NCBI GenBank assembly: GCA_029246545.1
Contig: JAQWMX010000022.1
Span: forward strand, 54,935 to 118,934
Direction: 5' to 3'
Source of the DNA: Gammaproteobacteria bacterium
GTDB taxonomy: Bacteria > Pseudomonadota > Gammaproteobacteria > Pseudomonadales > Pseudohongiellaceae
Length of the DNA: 64,000 nucleotides
Shown: one piece after another, positions 1 through 8,546 of the stretch
How the letters are laid out: each line of letters starts with the position of its first letter
How positions within the stretch are numbered: position 1 is the first letter of the stretch
The notes under the pieces: model-generated
The model's database searches: none
The model's input: the letters and a program-made list of their open reading frames with translations, nothing else
What the model was told of the DNA's origin: nothing
Position numbers and translations under genes: made by a program

Positions 1-3000
1 TATGGTGCCCTAGATTCCGTATGGGCATTAGTTCCGGTTAAATCGTTATCCTGGGTCAAACAACGGTTAAGTTGCTTTTTAGGCGATGAACGTGCCGAGC
101 TTACTGAAGCAATGTTTAAGGATGTCATTGGTGCTTTAAACAGTAGCTCAGAAATTGGTAATGTGGCAGTTGTAACTGCGGACTTAGACATTATTGCATT
201 AGCCGAGGAGTTGGGAGTGTTTCTTATAAAGGAAACACGATCTTTAGGAATGAATATATCGCTGCATAATGGCATAGATGTATTGCGTGAACTAGGTGCG
301 GAATGGGTCGGTATATTCCCCGTTGATATTCCCCTCGCGACTGGCGCTGAAATCGATCGAATGATTAGAGCGGTGAATCAAGAACGCTGTAATCTTGGTC
401 ACAAAGTCATGGGTATTACACCCTGTGGAAAGAGGGACGGGACTAACTTCCTCTATTTCAATACGAATGAGCCTATTGGCCTTAAGTACGGTTCTAATAG
501 TTTTAGTTTGCATCAAGAAATGGCCAGAGAAAACCATCTCACACCGGTTATTGTGGACTCTTATGCCTTGTCAGTAGACTTAGATGAAAAGTCAGATATT
601 GATGAGTTTATGTCACATGGTCTTCAAAATTCGACTTTCCAAAAAACTGAAACCTGGGTTTTTTTGGAAAATAAAGGTTATATAGATCGCATGCAAAGTA
701 TGGGGTGTCAAGATGAAAGTCTTGTTAGCTTGACCACTAATTATGAGATTCCCAGTACCGAACAGGTGTACTATTTAGCCGAAAACCAATCACTAGAACA
801 GCTCTGTGGCCTGGCCAGTGATTTGCGCGATAAGGGCCATGGCAACATAGTCACCTATTCAAAGAAAGTCTTTATCCCGCTGACTCGCTTGTGCCGAGAT
901 GTGTGCCATTACTGTACCTTTGCGACAACACCTAAAAATGTTCCTTCACCTTATCTGTCCGTTGATGAGGTTCTTGATATCGCGCGCAAAGGCCGTGAAA
1001 TGGGCTGCAAAGAAGCACTTTTCACTTTGGGTGAGCGGCCAGAACTACGCTATAAAGAGGCACGGGAGGCATTGGATGAGCTTGGCTTTAACTCGACCTT
1101 GGAATACGTTGCTCATGTGGCGGGCATTGTCTTAAAGGAAACTGGCTTATTGCCGCATATTAATCCTGGCATTATGACCCCCGATGAACTTCTTATGCTG
1201 AAAAAGGTGTCAGCATCGATGGGAATGATGCTTGAAAGTTCATCAGATCGGCTGTGCCAGAAAGGCATGGTGCATTACGGGTCGCCGGACAAAGACCCGG
1301 TGTTACGATTGCGGTCGATTGAGAATGCGGGAAGGGCAATGGTTCCTTTCACAACGGGTATTTTAATTGGTATTGGTGAAACAAGGGTTGAGCGTTTAGA
1401 TTCACTGCTCAATCTTAGGCTAGCACATCAAGAACATGGTCATATCCAAGAGATTATAGTCCAGAATTTCGTCCCAAAAGACGATACTAAAATGGCGAAA
1501 GTTAGTCCGCCCGACCAGAGCGAGCTGTTGTGGACGATAGCGATGGCACGCATTATATTTGGTCCATCAATGAGTATTCAGGCGCCTCCAAATCTAAATT
1601 CTGTCAAGTTGGTTTCGTTGATAGGTGCTGGTATTAATGACTGGGGCGGTGTCTCGCCATTGACCCCCGACCATGTCAACCCAGAATCGCCCTGGCCTGA
1701 GTTAGACAGTTTAGCCAGTGAGACACAAAAAGCAGGCAAGCTGTTGCAGGAAAGAACTACCGTTTATCCAAGCTATATAAATAAAAAAGGGGACTGGCTA
1801 GACCCTGTGGTGAGAAGCTATGTTTTAAAGTTGGTCGACGGATACGGCTTAGGTCGTGAAGATGACTGGCTCAGTGGGAAGTCGGTGACAGTTCCCCAGT
1901 CCTTTGTCGATAACCTGTGTTCCGATGGGTCATTAAACGATCTAAATATCTCACCGCCGATTGCAGGTATTTTAGCAAGAGCGACCAACAGTCTAAGCAC
2001 TTTGAGCCTTGACGAGATTGCCGCGCTGTTTAATGCACGTGGAGACGACTTTGTGGCGGTGTGTAAAACCGCAGACAGGGTGCGACATCAGGTTTGTGGT
2101 GATGAAGTCAGTTATGTGGTCAATCGTAATATTAACTACACCAATATTTGCACCTACTCATGCAGTTTTTGCGCGTTCTCCAAGGGAAAGAAAGGGACAG
2201 ATTTCGCGGAGGCTCCGTATTTGAAATCTGCAGATCAAGTCGCGGTATTAGCCAAAGAAGCTTGGGATAAGGGGGCGACGGAAGTGTGCCTCCAAGGTGG
2301 CATACACCCTAACTTTACTGGCCAAACCTATCTTGATATCTGCAGGGCGGTCAAAGACCTAGTCCCCAAGATGCATATACATGGTTTTTCGCCGCTGGAA
2401 GTGTCACATGGGGCTGAAACTTTAGGGGTGTCTGTCTCGAATTTCTTGGAACAATTAAAGGATGCGGGTTTGAGTACCTTGCCGGGAACCGCCGCTGAAA
2501 TTCTTACGGATGAAGTTAGAGCGCTCATTTGCCCCGACAAATTAAATTCAGAGCAGTGGCTCTCGGGCGTTGAAGAAGCGCATAAACTGGATTTACCCAC
2601 GACGGCGACCATTATGTTTGGGCATGTAGATACCTATCATGACTGGGCTATTCACCTGCAAAAACTCTTGAAGCTACAACTTAAAACTGGTGGCTTAACC
2701 GAGTTTGTTCCCCTGTCTTTTGTGGCCGAAGAAGCGCCTATTTATAAGCGAGGATTATCTCGCTCGGGGCCCACGTTGCGAGAATCGATTTTAATGCATG
2801 CTGTTTCGAGATTGGTGTTGCATCCTCATGTTAAAAACATTCAAGCCTCTTGGGTTAAAATGGGTCTTGAGGGCGTGAACCTGTGCTTGCATGCGGGGGC
2901 CAATGATGTTGGTGGCACCCTGATGAATGAAAGTATCACGCGAGCGGCTGGAGCGGCTCATGGTCAAGAAATGACACCTCAGGTTTTAGAGGCTGTGATT

Positions 3001-3102
3001 ATAGGTTGTGATCGTCAACCCCGTGTGCGCAGAACAAATTATGCTGATGCGCCGCCGCAAGTTGTTTATCAATCAGTCGAGTTGAGAGATATGCAGCTGT
3101 GA
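1..3102 (+). CDS. fbiC: CofC-CofG-CofH triple fusion, F420 biosynthesis (5' end outside window)
   Basis: A single reading frame, open from base 1 to the TGA at 3100, carries three F420 enzymes. Residues ~8-200 (window numbering) resemble CofC, the guanylyltransferase that activates phospholactate, PEP or 3-phosphoglycerate; WALVPVKSL near residue 8 is its typical N-terminus. Residues ~240-600 are the CofG half of FO synthase, with the radical-SAM cluster C298-x3-C302-x2-C305 (CRDVCHYC). Residues ~640-1033 are the CofH half, with C717-x3-C721-x2-C724 (CTYSCSFC). CofG and CofH together make the deazaflavin FO from a diaminouracil and tyrosine. There is no in-frame start between base 1 and the conserved WALVPVK, so the true start lies outside; the ATG at 112 is internal. 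CofG-CofH fusion (FbiC) is common, whereas CofC in front of it is unusual. It overlaps cofE by 4 nt. The family call is firm; the preferred CofC substrate cannot be read. Confidence 0.93.
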   Translation, partial: YGALDSVWALVPVKSLSWVKQRLSCFLGDERAELTEAMFKDVIGALNSSSEIGNVAVVTADLDIIALAEELGVFLIKETRSLGMNISLHNGIDVLRELGAEWVGIFPVDIPLATGAEIDRMIRAVNQERCNLGHKVMGITPCGKRDGTNFLYFNTNEPIGLKYGSNSFSLHQEMARENHLTPVIVDSYALSVDLDEKSDIDEFMSHGLQNSTFQKTETWVFLENKGYIDRMQSMGCQDESLVSLTTNYEIPSTEQVYYLAENQSLEQLCGLASDLRDKGHGNIVTYSKKVFIPLTRLCRDVCHYCTFATTPKNVPSPYLSVDEVLDIARKGREMGCKEALFTLGERPELRYKEAREALDELGFNSTLEYVAHVAGIVLKETGLLPHINPGIMTPDELLMLKKVSASMGMMLESSSDRLCQKGMVHYGSPDKDPVLRLRSIENAGRAMVPFTTGILIGIGETRVERLDSLLNLRLAHQEHGHIQEIIVQNFVPKDDTKMAKVSPPDQSELLWTIAMARIIFGPSMSIQAPPNLNSVKLVSLIGAGINDWGGVSPLTPDHVNPESPWPELDSLASETQKAGKLLQERTTVYPSYINKKGDWLDPVVRSYVLKLVDGYGLGREDDWLSGKSVTVPQSFVDNLCSDGSLNDLNISPPIAGILARATNSLSTLSLDEIAALFNARGDDFVAVCKTADRVRHQVCGDEVSYVVNRNINYTNICTYSCSFCAFSKGKKGTDFAEAPYLKSADQVAVLAKEAWDKGATEVCLQGGIHPNFTGQTYLDICRAVKDLVPKMHIHGFSPLEVSHGAETLGVSVSNFLEQLKDAGLSTLPGTAAEILTDEVRALICPDKLNSEQWLSGVEEAHKLDLPTTATIMFGHVDTYHDWAIHLQKLLKLQLKTGGLTEFVPLSFVAEEAPIYKRGLSRSGPTLRESILMHAVSRLVLHPHVKNIQASWVKMGLEGVNLCLHAGANDVGGTLMNESITRAAGAAHGQEMTPQVLEAVIIGCDRQPRVRRTNYADAPPQVVYQSVELRDMQL

Positions 3103-3902
3103 GTTCAGTTCAAACTCCCGCGCCAAAACCCAGTCGTTTGGAAATTATTGGTTTGTCTGACATGCCCTTTGTCAATCCGGGCGACGACCTGACCGGCATT
3201 ATTCTTGATGCGCTTAAACTCAATAATCTTGAGCTGGTTAACGGTGACATAGTCGTTATTGCACAAAAAATAATTTCTAAAGCAGAAGGTCGTTGCTTCA
3301 GCCTAAATGACGTAGTGCCTAGCCCGGAAGCGATCGAACTCGCTGAAGAGGTGGATAAGGATCCTCGTCTAGTCGAGTTGATTCTGTCTGAAACTCGGTT
3401 CATTGCGCGTAAGCGCCCCGGCTTGATAATCGTGGAAAGTAAAACCGGACTCGTGCATGCCAATGCCGGAATAGATCAGTCAAATATAGAACAGAGTGAC
3501 ACTGAGCCTCAGGCTCTACTGTTGCCAGTTGATGCAGATCGCAGTGCCGAAACGATACGATTAGAAATCAAAAAACTCATTCAAGTTGACGCTGGTGTCA
3601 TTATTAATGACAGCATGGGAAGAGCATGGCGCCGTGGCACGGTTGGTCATACCATCGGTTGTTCTGGGGTCATTGCGGTATCTAATCAAATTGGTGATTT
3701 AGATTTAAATGGCAGGGTGTTGCAAGGCACGGAAGTGGCATTGGCCGATGAGATAGCGGCTGCGGCGTCGTTCGTGATGGGTCAAGCCGACGAGGGACGA
3801 CCCGTAGCCATAGTGCGTGGTGCCAGTCATATGATTGGTGGCTCTGATGGTTTTAAGTCGTTGTTGCGAGAAGATAACACGGACCTCTTTAAAGACTGGT
3901 AA
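3099..3902 (+). CDS. cofE: F420-0:gamma-glutamyl ligase
   Basis: CofE adds gamma-linked glutamates to F420-0 using GTP, producing polyglutamylated coenzyme F420. The 267-residue length is normal for the stand-alone enzyme. Family landmarks are GDIVVIAQKIISKAEGR near residue 48 and the conserved SMGRAWRRGTVGHTIGCSG near residue 173, which holds metal- and nucleotide-binding residues. The start is GTG at 3099, overlapping the fbiC stop as GTGA, which implies translational coupling. There is no fused C-terminal FMN-reductase domain of the kind seen in actinobacterial FbiB. It acts in the cytoplasm after CofD. The identification is confident; the glutamate chain length cannot be inferred. Confidence 0.93.
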   Translation: MSSVQTPAPKPSRLEIIGLSDMPFVNPGDDLTGIILDALKLNNLELVNGDIVVIAQKIISKAEGRCFSLNDVVPSPEAIELAEEVDKDPRLVELILSETRFIARKRPGLIIVESKTGLVHANAGIDQSNIEQSDTEPQALLLPVDADRSAETIRLEIKKLIQVDAGVIINDSMGRAWRRGTVGHTIGCSGVIAVSNQIGDLDLNGRVLQGTEVALADEIAAAASFVMGQADEGRPVAIVRGASHMIGGSDGFKSLLREDNTDLFKDW

Positions 3903-3938
3903 TGGTCTTTTTTACTAGCTGGATGTTTAGATAATATT

Positions 3939-4907
3939 ATGTCGCATTATTTAGTGATTACTGGCGGTGTTGGTGGTGCAAAATTCGCCCTCGGCTTGAG
4001 TACAACTTTGCCTGCATCTGATGTCACCTTTGCCGTCAATACGGGTGATGATTTTGAGCATTTAGGATTTCATATCTCGCCAGATATCGACACCTTAATC
4101 TATACCTTAGCGGGCTTAAATGACACCGACAGAGGCTGGGGTAGGCGAGAGGAAAGTTGGAATTTTTTAAGCACCTTGCGAACATTAGATGAAGAGACAT
4201 GGTTTCAACTGGGTGACCGTGACCTGGCAATCCATGTTTATCGAACGTCGTTATTAACTCAGGGTAAAACGTTGAGTGAGGTGACGGATGTCATTGCTAA
4301 AAAACTTGGCATCAACCATTTTCTGACGCCAATGACCGATCAGTCTTTGCGAACGGTGGTCGTAACCGCTGACGGAAAATTACCCTTTCAAGATTACTTT
4401 GTGAAATATCAATCCAAACCCATTGTCGAGGCGATTGAATTTTCCGGTTCTGAGCTTGCTCGTTTGAGTCCAGGGGTAAGTGAGGCGTTGGCCAATGATG
4501 ACCTGTGTGGCGTAATTATTTGCCCGTCTAATCCTTACTTGAGCATAGACCCTATATTATCAATTCCAGGCTTTAGATCTTTGCTCAGCGAGATTACTGT
4601 GCCAGTGATCGCGGTCTCCCCAATAATAGGGGGTAAGGCGATTAAAGGTCCAACCGAGAAGATAATGAATGAAATGGATCTTGAGGCCGGCTGTTCTTCC
4701 TTGAGTGTGGCTCGTCATTATCAAGATATTTTAGATGGTATTATTATTGATACAGTAGATACCGAACAGTCTGAGGATATTGCCGCATTGGGATTGGAGG
4801 TGTCTGTCGGTGAAACCTTAATGACTTCTCTGCAAATAAAACAAGACTTGGCGCAGCACTGCCTTTCACTAATTGAAAAAATCAATAGATCAATAGAGAG
4901 GTGTTAG
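3939..4907 (+). CDS. cofD: 2-phospho-L-lactate (or PEP/3PG) transferase
   Basis: CofD (FbiA in actinobacteria) transfers the phospholactyl-type moiety from the CofC product onto FO, making F420-0 or dehydro-F420-0. The 322 residues begin with the glycine-rich ITGGVGGAKFALGL and continue with FAVNTGDDFEHLGFHISPD near residue 32 and DTDRGWGRREESW near residue 64, all hallmarks of the family. The gene starts 36 bp after cofE on the same strand and completes the biosynthetic set: CofC, CofG and CofH in one protein, then CofE, then CofD. No FbiB-type reductase and no recognisable F420-dependent oxidoreductase is present in the window. It is convergent with the M14 peptidase gene, 33 bp away. Confidence 0.93.
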   Translation: MSHYLVITGGVGGAKFALGLSTTLPASDVTFAVNTGDDFEHLGFHISPDIDTLIYTLAGLNDTDRGWGRREESWNFLSTLRTLDEETWFQLGDRDLAIHVYRTSLLTQGKTLSEVTDVIAKKLGINHFLTPMTDQSLRTVVVTADGKLPFQDYFVKYQSKPIVEAIEFSGSELARLSPGVSEALANDDLCGVIICPSNPYLSIDPILSIPGFRSLLSEITVPVIAVSPIIGGKAIKGPTEKIMNEMDLEAGCSSLSVARHYQDILDGIIIDTVDTEQSEDIAALGLEVSVGETLMTSLQIKQDLAQHCLSLIEKINRSIERC

Positions 4908-4940
4908 GGGTATTACCAAGTTAACTTGTTATTACCTACT

Positions 4941-5870
4941 TTAGATATCTTTGAGATAATCCAGCGCACCCTTAACGGCCGTAACCTGTGCCATGATGCA
5001 GTTTTCATCATCAACCTTTGGGCTGTCTGGGTAAACTTCGGTGGTAGTAACAAAGGGGGCTTCAGTAAAGCCTGCACACAACCCAAGACTTTTAATAGGA
5101 TAATTAATCACACCCCGCTGCTCAGTTTTAGCACCTATCAAATAGTTGTTTTCATCCGAGGGCGCTATGTGTGTCACTTTTTCAACGGCATCAATAATCG
5201 CTTTTTGAAAGTCTGACACCGGATTTTCGCTATCACCCACCGTGTAAAAACCATCGGGGATTTCCCACAACTTCTGATCAACAGCGTCACGTGCTTCTAG
5301 GGCTGGTCTAAATTCAGAGTTATCAGTGTCGGTTGTTTCGTGTAAATCAAGGTGGGTAAGAATAGGTACATTAAGGCCTTTAACATAGCTCATAATGTTG
5401 CTGGCCTCTTCTACGGTTGTATTCGATTTAAACGACCGATTAGGGTCGATGGTGTTGGGGTTCCAGCGATTAATTGTTTCATATCCCCAGGGACTAATGC
5501 AGGGTGCAACAATAAAATTATAAGTGTCGGCGTAAGAACCTAACATAGTCTCAACGAACCTAAGTGCTCCTTGAACGCCACTAGTTTCATACCCATGTAC
5601 ACCACCTGTAATTAATACGATAGGTTTGTGGTCTTGCCAACATTTCGTTTTAATTACCCATAGGGAGTAAATGCCTGGATCATAAGACAGGGCTCCATAT
5701 TGCTCGACAACGAGCAACTCTGAAAAGTCCTGCCCTATTTTTTCGACCTTAGTCACTACCTGTTGCTGGTATGATCGTTTAATAGTTTGCTGGCTTAGCC
5801 AAGCTGCTTTATCTTTTTTTTCCCATGGTTTCCCGGGTGTTCCAATCGAGTATTGTTGTTGTGATGTCAT
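4941..5870 (-). CDS. M14-family zinc peptidase/deacylase (carboxypeptidase or succinylglutamate-desuccinylase type)
   Basis: The 309-residue protein has the M14 zinc site: H92-x2-E95 in GGVHGYETSG and a third histidine at H177 in LDLHETTD. NRSF at 144-147 matches the substrate-carboxylate-binding Asn-Arg of the family. An acidic residue in GFTEAP near the C-terminus is a candidate catalytic glutamate. No signal peptide is visible, so it is probably cytoplasmic. Substrate is unknown: M14 members of this length include small carboxypeptidases, succinylglutamate desuccinylase and aspartoacylase relatives. The ATG at 5870 is preceded by an AGGAAAAG-type ribosome site. It sits tail to tail with cofD, so co-transcription with the F420 genes is not implied. 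Confidence 0.8.
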   Translation of the reverse strand: MTSQQQYSIGTPGKPWEKKDKAAWLSQQTIKRSYQQQVVTKVEKIGQDFSELLVVEQYGALSYDPGIYSLWVIKTKCWQDHKPIVLITGGVHGYETSGVQGALRFVETMLGSYADTYNFIVAPCISPWGYETINRWNPNTIDPNRSFKSNTTVEEASNIMSYVKGLNVPILTHLDLHETTDTDNSEFRPALEARDAVDQKLWEIPDGFYTVGDSENPVSDFQKAIIDAVEKVTHIAPSDENNYLIGAKTEQRGVINYPIKSLGLCAGFTEAPFVTTTEVYPDSPKVDDENCIMAQVTAVKGALDYLKDI

Positions 5871-5961
5871 ACTTTTCCTATTGTTCCCTCATTTTTTCGT
5901 GAGAAGAGGAAATAAAGTCTCAGCAAGCATGGTATAAGCTGAGAATAATTCTTAGTACGAT

Positions 5962-6018
5962 GGGTGCTAACAAACCTCAATTATTTCAATCTTTACATAG
6001 TGGAGGAGGGTGCTAACA
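5962..6018. repeat. 11-bp direct repeat in the prc/M14 spacer
   Basis: The 310-bp gap 5871-6180 holds no convincing ORF. It contains GGGTGCTAACA at 5962-5972 and again at 6008-6018, 46 bp apart start to start. The purine run GGAGGAGGG at 6002-6010 is partly complementary to CTCCTCCTCC near 6070, so a local fold is possible. The gap carries the prc terminator at its right end and presumably the M14 promoter. The repeat could be a regulator site or chance. Confidence 0.3.
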
Positions 6019-6123
6019 GCTACTCCGAAGTACTTAAAGCTTCTCGCCCTTGCTTGCACCTTTAATATGACTCCTCCTCCGCCATTTTCCCTCTTAAATT
6101 CATTTATCCCAATTTTATTTTTA

Positions 6124-6150
6124 CAAAAAAAGGCACTTAAGAGTGCCGTT
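6124..6150 (-). terminator. Rho-independent terminator downstream of prc
   Basis: The 6-bp inverted repeat GGCACT/AGTGCC at 6132-6137 and 6142-6147 has a 4-nt loop. Read on the minus strand it is followed by seven T residues, and it begins about 30 bp after the prc stop codon. Confidence 0.7.
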
Positions 6151-6180
6151 TTAATTTAGATATCATGCTTTTTATAAATC

Positions 6181-8379
6181 TTAGTTTCTTTGCTGGGCCA
6201 TACTAAACACACTGTCTGTTTGTAATTCGATTAAATCGAGTAATACGTTAGCACTTTCGCGAAGATAAGGATCGGCTTCTCCTTCTTCAGCTATCTCTTC
6301 CTCATCTAAACCCGGCATATTGACTGCAACGGTTTCTTCTTCATCCTCATCAGAGCCTTCCATTGCCTCAATAGATTCATATGGTTCCTCACCTTTAGCT
6401 AGGCGACGACTATTTTCTAGTTGCAGGCGCCAAACATCATTTTCCTCACGCTCTGCTTGTAAAGTAGCCATGTTCAAACTCAATGTGTTGTCTTCTTTGT
6501 TTTCAATAGCTCGAGCAATTTGTGCTTCTATGTAATTAAAATCCGGGTCATTCTGTAAGCGATTTTCATGTCGACTTGCTAGAGTTGGAAGCACAGGTTG
6601 CAAATTCGCAAAAGGGCGATAAAAACTAGTAGTCTCAATAGTGTCCCACGGCAGGGCGCTATCCAAAGCTGCTTCGCCTATATTATCTGAAACATCGTAC
6701 AAATCAGGAAAATCGATATCAGGCAATACGCCTCTGTGTTGCGTGCTTTCTCCTGAAATTCGATAGAATTTCGAACGAGTAATTTTAAGTTGCCCTGTAC
6801 CTAAAGGAATTAATTCCTGGACGGTACCTTTACCAAAAGTCTGACTCCCTAAAACTAAACCACGCTGATAGTCCTGAATGGCACCGGCAAATATTTCAGA
6901 AGCAGATGCGCTAAGTTTATTAACCAGAACTGCCATTGGACCGTCATAAACTAAGCCTGCGTCTGAGTCACCGTAGACGTTGTTATTATTTTCTGCATCC
7001 ATAACTTGCACTGTTGGTCCTCGGTCAATAAATAAACCAACTAAGGAGTTAGCTTCGCTTAACGAACCGCCACCATTGTTTCTTAGATCGACTACAATAG
7101 CGTCAACATTTTCTGCCTTTAAGCCTTCCAATAATTCTCTAACATCACGTGTTGTACTACGATAGTTTGGATCGCGGTTTTGCAAGGCCTGGAAGTCGAT
7201 ATAGAAAGTAGGGAGATCTATCACTCCGATTTTATAAGTTTCACCATCACGCTCAACTTCAACAATCTCGCTTTGCGCTGATTCATCTTCAAGCTGAACT
7301 GTGTCGCGAGTAATGTTGATTATATTTCGATCAAAATCATTATCTGAGTTGCTTGGAATGACACTTAAACGAACCACCGTGCCTTTTTCACCACGGATAA
7401 GTTGAACTACGTCATCGACACGCCAGCCTATAACATCAACAAACTCATCATCTCCTTGAGCAATAGCCGTAATTCTGTCGCTAGGTTGAAGATCTCCAGT
7501 CATGTCGGCAGGGCCTCCAGCAACGATTGAGACAACCTCGGTGTATTCATCTTCTGTTGTTAATACAGCACCGATGCCTTGTAACTGCAGGCTCATATTC
7601 ATGGTGAAGGTTTCTGCAGCTTGCGGCAGATAGTATTGTGTATGCGGATCGATACTTAAAGTCATAGCATCCATGTAATATTGAAATGCTTCACGTTGAT
7701 CATTTTTTAATATTTGACTTAGCTGCGCACGATAACGCTCACTTAAATTTTCTTTTGCTTCTTCATAAGTATCATCAGCAAGGAGGGCGCTTAAAACATT
7801 ACTCTTAACCCTCTTTCGCCATAAATCTTCAAGCTCATCATAAGAAGTAGCCCATGCTTCTTCAGAACGATCAATAATAAGAAATTCATCAAGTGTGAAA
7901 TCAAACTCTGATCCATCTTCTTCTAAACGTTTTAAAGAGTAGACCAATCTTTCAATCACTCGTCGTTGATATCGGTTATAAATCTGAAAACCCGCTTCAA
8001 CATCTCCGGCTCGTAATAGGTCATCTAGCTCGGTACGGTACTGTTCGAATTCATTGATGTCGGCTTCGGTATAATAAATACGTGAAGGGTCAAGCCCATC
8101 AATCACTCTATCTAGCAAGATATTAGAGAAATCATCATCCACACGTACTTCCGAGTAATGATTACGCACCATCTGACTTAGCACAGAGCGCGCTATTGTT
8201 GTGTACTCTTCTGAAGGTGTGAGTTCCTGATAAATAGCCTCAACATCTAGCTGGATATCATCAGCAGACAGAGAAGTTTGCTGGGCCATTAAAGGAATGG
8301 AATATAGGCTGCTGAATCCAACGCTTATTAATGTGGAGTAAAAAATATTTTTAGCTGAATAATTTAAAACTTTTATCAT
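6181..8379 (-). CDS. prc: Carboxy-terminal (tail-specific) processing protease Prc/Tsp
   Basis: This periplasmic S41 serine protease degrades tagged or unfolded periplasmic proteins and trims PBP3 and amidase regulators in relatives. I start it at ATG 8379 because GGAAAAAAG lies just upstream; a TTG at 8400 would add 7 residues. A signal peptide ends near MAQQ. The N-terminal helical region spans ~30-230, a PDZ domain ~240-330 (LQGIGAVLTTEDEYTEVVS), and the S41 catalytic core follows, with NKLSASASEIFAG carrying the nucleophilic serine and TFGKGTVQE the general-base lysine. The C-terminal part is acidic. About 732 residues is slightly longer than E. coli Prc (682). The gene stands alone with its own terminator. 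Confidence 0.92.
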   Translation of the reverse strand: MIKVLNYSAKNIFYSTLISVGFSSLYSIPLMAQQTSLSADDIQLDVEAIYQELTPSEEYTTIARSVLSQMVRNHYSEVRVDDDFSNILLDRVIDGLDPSRIYYTEADINEFEQYRTELDDLLRAGDVEAGFQIYNRYQRRVIERLVYSLKRLEEDGSEFDFTLDEFLIIDRSEEAWATSYDELEDLWRKRVKSNVLSALLADDTYEEAKENLSERYRAQLSQILKNDQREAFQYYMDAMTLSIDPHTQYYLPQAAETFTMNMSLQLQGIGAVLTTEDEYTEVVSIVAGGPADMTGDLQPSDRITAIAQGDDEFVDVIGWRVDDVVQLIRGEKGTVVRLSVIPSNSDNDFDRNIINITRDTVQLEDESAQSEIVEVERDGETYKIGVIDLPTFYIDFQALQNRDPNYRSTTRDVRELLEGLKAENVDAIVVDLRNNGGGSLSEANSLVGLFIDRGPTVQVMDAENNNNVYGDSDAGLVYDGPMAVLVNKLSASASEIFAGAIQDYQRGLVLGSQTFGKGTVQELIPLGTGQLKITRSKFYRISGESTQHRGVLPDIDFPDLYDVSDNIGEAALDSALPWDTIETTSFYRPFANLQPVLPTLASRHENRLQNDPDFNYIEAQIARAIENKEDNTLSLNMATLQAEREENDVWRLQLENSRRLAKGEEPYESIEAMEGSDEDEEETVAVNMPGLDEEEIAEEGEADPYLRESANVLLDLIELQTDSVFSMAQQRN

Positions 8380-8546
8380 TACTTTTTTCCATTTAAACAA
8401 TCAAGCTGATCAGACTTAAGAAGAAACGAAGCACAAACTTAACCTATTCATGGGTAACTTTCATCGTTTTTCTAGAATGAACATTGCAATTATTAAGGAT
8501 GTTTATACACGATTAAGGTTGTTAGTCAGGCACTTTAGATTGGGAT

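Noticed and set aside
112..3102. Starting the F420 fusion gene at the ATG at 112
   Set aside because: The frame is open and matches CofC back to base 1 (WALVPVKSL), so the ATG at 112 is internal and the gene is truncated by the window edge.
4917..4928. 12-bp palindrome CAAGTTAACTTG between cofD and the M14 gene
   Set aside because: It lies between convergent stop codons, has no loop or T-tract and is too short to be convincing as a terminator or operator.
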